NCBI GenBank assembly: GCA_032250905.1
Contig: JAVVEQ010000007.1
Coordinates: 30,259 to 94,258, forward strand
Direction: 5' to 3'
DNA length: 64,000 bases
From: Desulfotignum sp032250905
GTDB lineage: Bacteria; Desulfobacterota; Desulfobacteria; Desulfobacterales; Desulfobacteraceae
Shown here: positions 35,446-42,518 of the stretch, in pieces
Position numbering within the stretch: position 1 is the stretch's first letter
Layout of the letters: each line of letters begins with the position of its first letter
The notes under the pieces: generated by a model
Told to the model about the DNA's origin: nothing
The model's database searches: none
What the model saw: only the letters and a program-made list of their open reading frames with translations
Position numbers and translations under genes: made by a program

Positions 35446-36768
35446 TTACATCGCGCTTTCCGGATGAAATACGTTGACGTCTTTTAAATCATCCCCCAGA
35501 TATTCCCGCTCATTGGGTCCTAAAACACCCAGCGCCAGACAGATCAGTGTCCACAGGTGAACCACGTGATAGTTACCGCCGTAATGTTCGCTCAGCTCGT
35601 GGATCTGAGCGTGACAGTTGTGGCACCCTGCGATGCAGTAAGACGCGCCGGTAGCTTTGACCTGTTCGTCCTTGATTTTGCCGTAGGCCAGTCGCTCTTC
35701 CTTGAACCCGGACTGCAGGAATCCGCCGCCGCCGCCGCAGCAGTAGTTGTTGGAGCGGTTGGGCTGCATGTCGATGAAGTTCTCTTCGCCCACCACGGAT
35801 TTGACGACGAACCGCAGGTCTTCAGCAATGGGGTCTCCAAAGCTTTTGCGCACGATCTGGCAGGGGTCCTGAACCGTGAATTTTATTTTCAGGTCTTTGT
35901 TCCAGTCGGAGTTGACCTTGAGTTTGCCTTCACGGATCCATTTGGCATAATATTCGTAAATATTTTTTACTTCAAAGTTGTGTTCCAGGTTAAATTTTTT
36001 CAGTCCGGCCCGGACTGAGAATGTGATGTGCCCTCACTCGGTGTTGAGGAACGTCTTACACCCCAGCTTGTTGGCCTGGTCCACACTGCTTTTGATGACC
36101 GTTTTCCATCCATCGTTATCGGCCAGGAACAGGCAGTAGTTTTCCCCGGCCCATCCTTTGCTGCCGTAAGTCCAGTCCACACCGGCCAGGTGCAGGATCT
36201 TCCACAGGGGCACCAGCTCATCCGGTTCGGTCACCGGTTCCCGTGAGTTCTGGTTCAGGAAGAATTCCGCACCTTCCTTGTCGATAGGGGCCTGCATGTC
36301 TGCAAATTCCGGCTGGGCTTCCCGGTATTCTTCCAGCACATCCTGGATCACGAACTCAAAGTCCTCTGCCGTGGTGCCCATGGCAGAGCGGGTCTCGTTT
36401 TTCAATGCCATGTCGCAGGAGGCCAGGATGCCTTTGGGCCGCTGCTCCCTGGGCCGCAGGGCACGGGCGTTGAAAATCAGCTGGGGGATATCTATTTTCA
36501 TGGGGCAGACATAGATGCACCGCTGGCACATGGTGCACATCCAGGGCCATTCAGAGGCAGCAATTTCCTCGTCCATTCCCAGGGCGGCCATGCGCAGAAA
36601 TTTACGCGGGTCCATGTCTCTCAAGCCTGTTGCAGGACATCCTGATGAGCAGGCCCCGCAGGTCAGGCAGGCGTTGAGGTTTCCGCCTTCCGGCAGAATT
36701 TCCTTGACCTTGTCAATAAACAAACTTCGGGCCTTTTTTTTGCCCAGTTTTATCACCGCTTCTGACAT
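35446..36768 (-). CDS. second HdrC-HdrB/DsrK-like Fe-S protein, selenoprotein (Sec245)
   Basis: Two frames in phase joined by a UGA (36034-36036) give a 440-residue protein closely similar in layout to the one at 5140. N-terminal 4Fe-4S motifs CLTCGACSSGCPATG and CTMCQRCIYVCP, then WAGENYCLFLADNDGW and NTE-U-GHITFS; C-terminal YCCGGGGGFLQSG and CHNCHAQIHEL. Sec is in exactly the same place as in the operon copy, and a hairpin follows it. It is expressed alone, with its own promoter and terminator. It could replace the operon protein under other conditions or serve a different Hdr-like complex. Confidence 0.88.
36000..36018 (-). promoter_or_regulatory. candidate bacterial SECIS hairpin of the second HdrCB gene
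   Basis: A perfect nine-pair inverted repeat TCAGTCCGG / CCGGACTGA with one central G (in practice a shorter stem with a small G-rich loop) is centred about 25 bases after the UGA, the same place as in the paralogue at 5875 although the base sequence differs. Confidence 0.68.
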
Positions 36769-36826
36769 GAATATTTCCTTTCTTTATCAATCATACGGTC
36801 ACACGATTTATATGGTTTGCCTGCAG

Positions 36827-36856
36827 TAGATAACAATTTTATATTTGGTATGTCAA
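36827..36856 (-). promoter_or_regulatory. sigma-70-type promoter of the second HdrCB gene
   Basis: Perfect TTGACA, 18-base spacer, TATCTA on the minus strand, about 58 bases before the start codon. Confidence 0.6.
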
Positions 36857-37004
36857 GAGCACAATGAATGCCGGTTCGACTTTTTCAGGCAGGTTTTCAT
36901 AAAATACAGGATAAAGGCCGGCTTGACTTTTATGGGGGATGATTTAACATAATCACAATTTTCATTGCCCGGGCAGCCGGATAGATTCAACGGAGAGACC
37001 ACAC

Positions 37005-37643
37005 ATGAAAACAAAAACGACGGAACGAGCCGGTACATTTTCGCGTCAGGCGCTTTACATGAGCATTCTGATTTCCCTGACGGTCGGCTTTGTTCTCGGG
37101 GCCGCCTATACCTCGTTTAAACTGGCCGGGGAATCTTCCGGTACCCCGATCCATGATCATTCCAGTCCGGCACCCGGTCCCAAAAACCCTTCTATGGCAG
37201 CAGGGGGACCTCCCCCGGACATGGATGCCAGAATTGCGGAACTCGAAAATCTCGTGCAGCAGCATCCTGAGGATGCCCGGGCATGGGCACAACTGGGCCA
37301 TGCGTATTTTGATCTGGACCAGCCGGACAAAGCAATCCAGGCGTATGAAAAATCATTGGCCCTGGCGCCGGGAGACCCGGCCGTGTTGACTGACATGGGG
37401 GTGATGTACCGGCGCAGAGGTGAACCGGACAAAGCGATTCAGGCCTTTGATCAGGCGGTCGCGGCTTCTCCCGGGTTTGAGACCGCCCTGTTCAACAAAG
37501 GCGTGGTGCTGATGGCGGACCTCAATGACCTGCCCGGCGCCATGGCCGCCTGGAAGGAACTGGTAAAAATCAATCCGGATGCCACCACCCCGGGTGGTGA
37601 AAAAGTGGCGGACATCGTGGCCCGCATGGCATCACAGAATTGA
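37005..37643 (+). CDS. membrane-anchored TPR protein
   Basis: A 212-residue protein with one N-terminal membrane anchor (YMSILISLTVGFVLGAAYTS), a proline-rich linker and at least three tetratricopeptide repeats: ARAWAQLGHAYFDLDQPDKA, PAVLTDMGVMYRRRGEPDKA and FETALFNKGVVLMADLNDLP. The TPR part lies outside the cytoplasm if the anchor is a signal anchor. Similar proteins act as assembly scaffolds (for example NrfG/CycH-like), but a specific role cannot be read. It starts at ATG after a GGAGAG site and diverges from the HdrCB gene. Confidence 0.75.
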   Translation: MKTKTTERAGTFSRQALYMSILISLTVGFVLGAAYTSFKLAGESSGTPIHDHSSPAPGPKNPSMAAGGPPPDMDARIAELENLVQQHPEDARAWAQLGHAYFDLDQPDKAIQAYEKSLALAPGDPAVLTDMGVMYRRRGEPDKAIQAFDQAVAASPGFETALFNKGVVLMADLNDLPGAMAAWKELVKINPDATTPGGEKVADIVARMASQN

Positions 37644-37691
37644 TGAACACCCAATGAATGCTTGATCGGGTTCATTTACAGGAGAGGATTC

Positions 37692-38027
37692 ATGAATTTG
37701 AACAGCTTGGATACTATCGAAAAATTCGAGATTCAAACGTACCGGAAATCCGGGGACATGGACAAGAAAAGCCATGTGCCTTTTTCCGGCTCCCCCCGGA
37801 AACATCCCTGGGATCCTGAAAAGATCATCCTGATTGTGGATCCGTTCACGGCCAACACTTTTTACTATGAGTTCAAAATCAAGGACATTGGTTTTGCCGA
37901 GGAACTGGCCAGCATGACGAATATCGACGGTGAGTCCGTGAGCATGATCCGGATCTGGGTGAAGAAACAGAGCGTAGCGATCCAGTGCAGTCCGTTCCGG
38001 GTGGATGCTATTTCACTGTACGAATAA
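37692..38027 (+). CDS. conserved small protein, unknown
   Basis: A 111-residue soluble protein with CAGGAGAGG before its ATG. It reads MNLNSLDTIEKFEIQTYRKS and later HPWDPEKIILIVDPFTANTF, then VSMIRIWVKKQSVAIQCSPF. I have the impression that close relatives are common in Desulfobacteraceae without known function, but this was not checked. It is 48 bases after the TPR gene and convergent with the peptidase gene. Confidence 0.65.
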   Translation: MNLNSLDTIEKFEIQTYRKSGDMDKKSHVPFSGSPRKHPWDPEKIILIVDPFTANTFYYEFKIKDIGFAEELASMTNIDGESVSMIRIWVKKQSVAIQCSPFRVDAISLYE

Positions 38028-38032
38028 CCGGA

Positions 38033-39166
38033 TCAACCGTTTCTTCGAGCCAGTTTCCGGCACACCCGGCTGATCAGGCTGACCATGACCGGAATGCTGG
38101 CCAGCTCGACATATTCATCCACCCTGTGGGAGTTGGCACCCACCAGACCCAGCCCGTCAATGGTGGGAACGCCTGCTGAAGCCGTAAAATTGCCGTCAGA
38201 ACATCCCCCGGTGCTGATGGCTTTCATGTCAATGCCCAGTTCTCCGGCCTGGTGTATGATCAGCGCCTGAAGGACCAGGCTTTTTTCTGTGGCCGCCATG
38301 GGGGGCCGGTCAATGGCCCCGGTGACCCGGATTTGCGCGTCTTTAAACAGCCTTTTTCCGTGCAGCCCGGCGAAAAAGAATGCCACCTGGTGTTTTTCTT
38401 CAGGGACCAGGATTCGAATGTCCACGGAAGCGGAGGCACGGGAGGGAATGATATTGACTTTGTCTCCACCATGGAACACGGTCACCTGTGCGGATGTGCC
38501 GGTGTTCTCGTTATTGAGATTCTGGATCAAAGAGACCAGGTGTGCCAGTTCCACCACCGCATTGACCCCCTTGTGGGGATCGGCGCCGGCATGGGCTTCT
38601 TTGCCCGTGACCTCGACATGAAACCACCCCCCGCCTTTTCGCTGGCTCACCAGATGATAATCCGGCCGGCAGGGCTCAAACACCAGGACATGGCGGCATT
38701 CTTTCGCTGTCTCCAGGATCAGGGGCCGGGACTGGGCGGATCCGGTCTCTTCATCGCCGTTGAACAGCACACAGATGGACTTGTCATCAAGATCACCGGA
38801 GCGTTTGATTGTTTCCAGCGCGTGCAGCGCCACCAGCAGCCCGCCTTTCATATCACAGACCCCCGGTCCCCAGGCCCGGTTGTCATGAAGGGCAAAGGGC
38901 CGTTTGGCCGCCTCTCCTTCGGGAAAAACCGTATCCATGTGGCCCAGACACATCACGTCGTAAGGCGGGATGCCGATCGTCGCCTTGAGACAGGGCACCT
39001 CTCCGTTTCCCGGCATCAGGATCTCACAATCCATTCCCAGGCGCAGAAACCGTTTTTCAAAAAACCGGGCAACAGTCAGGATGCCGGCGGTGTTTCCGGA
39101 AGCGGAGTCCGTGTTGACAATCGATTCAAAATCTTCCAGAAATCGTTCAATATCTGTAAATTCCAT
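38033..39166 (-). CDS. M20-family metallopeptidase (carboxypeptidase G2-like)
   Basis: A 377-residue zinc hydrolase with the M20 metal motifs: MCLGHMDTVFPEG (His and following Asp), GPGVCDMKGGLLVAL (bridging Asp) and NGDEETGS (general base Glu and metal Glu). A dimerisation-domain segment GKEAHAGADPHKGVNAVVEL follows, and a late His in GLVGANSHRVDEYV. It most resembles the glutamate carboxypeptidase / ArgE-DapE-like branch; the exact substrate is unknown. No signal peptide is seen. Confidence 0.88.
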   Translation of the reverse strand: MEFTDIERFLEDFESIVNTDSASGNTAGILTVARFFEKRFLRLGMDCEILMPGNGEVPCLKATIGIPPYDVMCLGHMDTVFPEGEAAKRPFALHDNRAWGPGVCDMKGGLLVALHALETIKRSGDLDDKSICVLFNGDEETGSAQSRPLILETAKECRHVLVFEPCRPDYHLVSQRKGGGWFHVEVTGKEAHAGADPHKGVNAVVELAHLVSLIQNLNNENTGTSAQVTVFHGGDKVNIIPSRASASVDIRILVPEEKHQVAFFFAGLHGKRLFKDAQIRVTGAIDRPPMAATEKSLVLQALIIHQAGELGIDMKAISTGGCSDGNFTASAGVPTIDGLGLVGANSHRVDEYVELASIPVMVSLISRVCRKLARRNG

Positions 39167-39170
39167 TTTT

Positions 39171-39197
39171 TCTTCGTGGCCTTTGTGTTCTTTGTGG
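39171..39197. repeat. third copy of the CTTCGTGG-type repeat
   Basis: TCTTCGTGGCCTTTGTGTTC followed by TTTGTGGT, just upstream of the peptidase start, is a diverged copy of the arm at 3465-3491 (CTTCGTG...CTTCGTG...CTTCGTGGT) and, as there, is followed by a run of A. Confidence 0.5.
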
Positions 39198-39232
39198 TAA
39201 AAAAATCAGCCGCAGAAATCTCCTGCCCGGAA

Positions 39233-39481
39233 TCAGGACCGCAGCGCCAGCTTAGGATTCATTTCATCCCTGAGCCAGTCGGAAAACAGGTTGATGGCTG
39301 TGATGGTAAAGTTCAGGGCCAGAAGCACCGACGAGATTTTGTCCTTGCCCGGATGGTTGATCCGGTGCCGGAGCAGTTTGGTCAGATAGGTGTTGGAAAT
39401 ACCGGATATCATGCTGATCTGGTTGATATTCAGGTCACTTTTTTTTATGATCGTTATCAGGGTGTCTGGAAAGTTACGCAT
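39233..39481 (-). CDS. small helix-turn-helix protein
   Basis: An 82-residue protein with an XRE-like HTH at residues 15-45: IIKKSDLNINQISMISGISN then TYLTKLLRHRINHPGKDKIS. The rest is a short hydrophobic C-terminal helix (SVLLALNFTITAINLFSDWL). It is 66 bases upstream of the peptidase gene on the same strand, so it may regulate it or the divergent ABC-transporter operon. Start ATG 39481. Confidence 0.6.
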   Translation of the reverse strand: MRNFPDTLITIIKKSDLNINQISMISGISNTYLTKLLRHRINHPGKDKISSVLLALNFTITAINLFSDWLRDEMNPKLALRS

Positions 39482-39657
39482 GTCAGGGAGTATATCCTTA
39501 CTGTGTCAGAGGTTGTTTTTATGTTTAACCCGGAGTTTAATAAAAAGTTCACCGGAAAACAAGACCGGAACCCATTCAAGCGGGGCGCAATAAACGTGGC
39601 AGATTTATTGTGATTGTGGTACTTTTATTGCATTTAATCCTGCCGGAGCAAAGAGTG

Positions 39658-40428
39658 ATGAGACACAGACAACATTTGATTGCGGCATCTGTTTTTACAG
39701 TTGTGCTGGTCCTGACAGTGGTGATCGGATACCGGAATCTGTCCTACAACTGGCAGTGGTACCGGGTGGCCCCCTATTTTTTTTCATTTGAACAGGGGCA
39801 GTTCATGCCAGGGGTCCTGCTGCAGGGAGTGTGGGTTACACTGAAAATTTCCGGCATTTCCCTGATCCTGTCTTTGATCATCGGCACGGTGTCTGCCTTT
39901 GCAAGGCTCTCTCCTTATCTGTCTCTGCGGGGACTGGCCTGGTGCTACGTGGAAACCATCCGCAACACCCCGCTGTTAATTCAGATTTTTGTGATGTATT
40001 TTGTGATCTCCCCGGTGCTGGACCTGTCTGCTTTCACCTCGGCGGTGATCGCTTTGAGCCTGTTTGAAGGGGCCTATTCCTCGGAGATCATCCGGTCCGG
40101 TATTGTCAATATACCCAAAGGACAATGGGAGGCGTCCCAGAGTATCGGACTGCCGACGTCCGTGATCTACCTGAAGGTCATACTCCCCCAGATGCTGCGT
40201 CAGACACTGCCCATGCTGGCCGGCCAGAGCGTTTCCCTGATCAAGGATTCGGCCCTGGTCAGCACCATTTCCATTTATGATCTGACCATGCAGGGCCAGA
40301 AAATCGTTTCTGAGACATTTTTGACTTTTGAAATCTGGTTTGTGGTGGCATTATGTTATCTGAGCATGACCGCCACGCTGTCATTCATTGTCCGGAAGAT
40401 TGAAAGCCGGATACGGTTTGTTCAGTAA
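39658..40428 (+). CDS. polar amino-acid ABC transporter permease 1
   Basis: A 256-residue HisM/GlnP-type permease with about five to six membrane segments. Signatures: VWVTLKISGISLILSLIIGT, CYVETIRNTPLLIQIFVMYF and the EAA loop GIVNIPKGQWEASQSIGLP, then LPMLAGQSVSLIKDSALVST. The ATG at 39658 is preferred over a longer frame from 39610. It is followed at 29 bases by the binding-protein gene. Confidence 0.88.
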   Translation: MRHRQHLIAASVFTVVLVLTVVIGYRNLSYNWQWYRVAPYFFSFEQGQFMPGVLLQGVWVTLKISGISLILSLIIGTVSAFARLSPYLSLRGLAWCYVETIRNTPLLIQIFVMYFVISPVLDLSAFTSAVIALSLFEGAYSSEIIRSGIVNIPKGQWEASQSIGLPTSVIYLKVILPQMLRQTLPMLAGQSVSLIKDSALVSTISIYDLTMQGQKIVSETFLTFEIWFVVALCYLSMTATLSFIVRKIESRIRFVQ

Positions 40429-40457
40429 TTAATAACCTTCAAGAGAAAGGAGGAATG

Positions 40458-41282
40458 ATGAAAAAATCCGCCATCTTCTGTATTCTGAGCCTGATGCTGT
40501 TGATCCCGATTTCTCAGGCTTCGGCCGGGGAACTCGGGGATCAGCTGGCAAAAGAGAGCATTGTCGAAAAAATCCAGAGGGACAAGGTGATCCGGGTGGG
40601 CATGTCCACGTTCGTGCCCTGGGCCATGAAAGACAAGCAGGGAAAACTCATCGGATTTGAAATCGATGTGGCCCGTCAACTGGCCGAAGACATGGGAGTG
40701 GAGGTGGAATTTGTGCCTACGGCCTGGTCCGGCATCATTCCGGCCCTGATGACCGGCAAGTTCGATGTGATCATCGGCGGTATGGGCATAACCCCGAAAC
40801 GGAATCTCAAGGTGAATTTCACCATGCCCTATGATTATTCCGGCATGTCCATGGTGGCCCATCAGAAAAAAGCGGAGGGATTCTCCGAGCTGAAGGATTT
40901 TGACAACCCTGACGTTCACATTGCAGTGCGCATGGGCACCACCGCGGAACAGGCAGCCAGAAAGTTTTTTCCCAAAGCGAACCTGCGTCTGTTTGAAAAC
41001 GAAAGCCAGGCCCTGCAGGAGCTGAACCTGGGCCGGGTTCATGCGGTGGTATCTTCCGCACCCATGCCGGTGTTTCATGCACTGAAATATCCGGACAAGC
41101 TGTTTGTGCCGCTCAAGGAGAATTTTACTAAAGAGCCCATTGGCTTTGCCATCCGCAAGGGAGACCCGGATGCCCTCAACTATTTCAACAACTGGATTAT
41201 CAATATGCATGCCAGCGGTTTTTTAAAGGAGAAAAAAGCCTTTTGGTTTGAATCCAGAGAATGGGAAGCCCTTGTTAAATAA
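40458..41282 (+). CDS. amino-acid ABC transporter periplasmic binding protein
   Basis: A 274-residue SBP_bac_3 protein: signal peptide KKSAIFCILSLMLLIPISQA with cleavage near SAG, then VIRVGMSTFVPWAMKDKQGK, IGFEIDVARQLAEDMGVEVE, the ligand pocket GKFDVIIGGMGITPKRNLKV and the second lobe IAVRMGTTAEQAARKFFPKA. Likely binds glutamate, cystine or another polar amino acid. The AAGGAGG site fits ATG 40458. Confidence 0.9.
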   Translation: MKKSAIFCILSLMLLIPISQASAGELGDQLAKESIVEKIQRDKVIRVGMSTFVPWAMKDKQGKLIGFEIDVARQLAEDMGVEVEFVPTAWSGIIPALMTGKFDVIIGGMGITPKRNLKVNFTMPYDYSGMSMVAHQKKAEGFSELKDFDNPDVHIAVRMGTTAEQAARKFFPKANLRLFENESQALQELNLGRVHAVVSSAPMPVFHALKYPDKLFVPLKENFTKEPIGFAIRKGDPDALNYFNNWIINMHASGFLKEKKAFWFESREWEALVK

Positions 41283-42156
41283 ACCTGCCAGCCGGTGGAC
41301 CCTGGTGGACCTGGCCGTTATCTCGGCGGTGGCTGCCGGGGTCATTTTCTTTTTTGTACGCATGACCCAGGTCCTGGAGTATCAGTGGGAATGGCAGGCC
41401 ATTCCAGGCTATTTTCTGTTCAGAGATCCTGAGACCGGCCATTTTTCCGCCAACATGCTGCTCAAGGGATTCGGCACCACGCTGAAGCTGAGTGTCTGGT
41501 CCATGATCCTGGGGTTTATTCTGGGCACCTTTTCCGGCATCATGGGGGCAAAGGGCGGCACCTTTGGACGCATGTTCAGTCGATTTTATGTGGAGACCGT
41601 GAGAAATATCCCCTCCCTGGTCCTGGTGATCCTGTTTTATTATTTTGTTTCCTCCCAGTTTCTGGATGCCCTGGGACTGGATCAATGGATCCGGCGCCTT
41701 CCGGATTCTGCGGCCCGGGGTGTCGCTTTTTTTCTGGCCGGGGCCGGGCAGATCAATGCCTTTGTTTCCGCTGCCTGCGCACTGGCCATTTATGAAGGGG
41801 CCTATATCTCAGAGATTGTGAGGGGGGGCATCAATGGGGTCTCAAAAGGCCAGTGGGAAGCGGCCTGGTCCATGGGTCTGTCCCAGGCCCAGACGTTTCG
41901 GCTGGTGATACTTCCCCAGGCGTTCCGGCGTACTGCGTTTCCCCTGGCCGGCCAGTTCATTTCCACCATCAAGGATTCCGCCATTGTCTCGGTCATCTCC
42001 GTCCAGGAACTCACATTCCAGGGCATGGAACTGATGGCGGCCACATTTCTGACCTTTGAAATCTGGATTACCATTACACTGCTGTATTTCACCCTGACCT
42101 TTTCTTTGTCCCGGACCATCTCGTTCTTTGAAAAGCACATGGCCATCCGGCAGTGA
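41248..42156 (+). CDS. polar amino-acid ABC transporter permease 2
   Basis: A permease of up to 302 residues, longer than permease 1, with signatures GTTLKLSVWSMILGFILGTF, FYVETVRNIPSLVLVILFYY, GGINGVSKGQWEAAWSMGLS and LAGQFISTIKDSAIVSVISV. The start is uncertain: TTG 41248 overlaps the binding-protein gene by 35 bases; a TTG at 41272 would overlap less. No ATPase gene (GlnQ type) follows; the importer must borrow one from elsewhere or is incomplete here. Confidence 0.85.
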   Translation: MNPENGKPLLNKPASRWTLVDLAVISAVAAGVIFFFVRMTQVLEYQWEWQAIPGYFLFRDPETGHFSANMLLKGFGTTLKLSVWSMILGFILGTFSGIMGAKGGTFGRMFSRFYVETVRNIPSLVLVILFYYFVSSQFLDALGLDQWIRRLPDSAARGVAFFLAGAGQINAFVSAACALAIYEGAYISEIVRGGINGVSKGQWEAAWSMGLSQAQTFRLVILPQAFRRTAFPLAGQFISTIKDSAIVSVISVQELTFQGMELMAATFLTFEIWITITLLYFTLTFSLSRTISFFEKHMAIRQ

Positions 42157-42262
42157 ACAGACGATGGTCTGAACAAGTCCGGCATGCATCAGGCACGGTT
42201 GTTTTCTTTTGCCTGTTGTATGGCCTGTGCCAGGGCCTGGATGGGGAAGGTGCTCATCTGCA

Positions 42263-42492
42263 TTTCACGGGCATTCCTGTCCCGGCCTGGCGATCGGTAT
42301 CCGGGCTGCGGAACTGGCGCTGAACCGGCTGAATTTCGGGCCGGAAGCGGACATGGTGTCCGTCCGGCCCGTATCCTCGAGAGCATGATCTGCCGGGAAT
42401 GCGGGGAAAAAGTCATGGAATCCAGGATCCGTCGGTTCGCCGGTAAGGACCTGTGTATTCCGTGTTTTGGTCGACATGAACAGAAAATCTGA
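42263..42492 (+). pseudogene. FmdE-family remnant, frameshifted and shortened
   Basis: One frame reads FHGHSCPGLAIGIRAAELAL then NRLNFGPEADMVSV, the N-terminal metal-binding start of FmdE-type proteins (FHGHxCPGLAxG), and stops at 42386-42388. A different frame, starting at 42385, gives the C-terminal zinc ribbon MICRECGEKVMESRIRRFAG then KDLCIPCFGRHEQ. The central part with the conserved cysteines is missing. FmdE proteins belong to the molybdenum formylmethanofuran dehydrogenase neighbourhood and are frequent in sulfate reducers. Confidence 0.65.
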
Positions 42493-42518
42493 GACGGTGT
42501 GAACGGCAGGCCGTCCAT

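Noticed and set aside
38252..39613. 453-codon open frame on the plus strand
   Set aside because: Antisense to the M20 peptidase, whose metal motifs are clear; the shadow has no domain.
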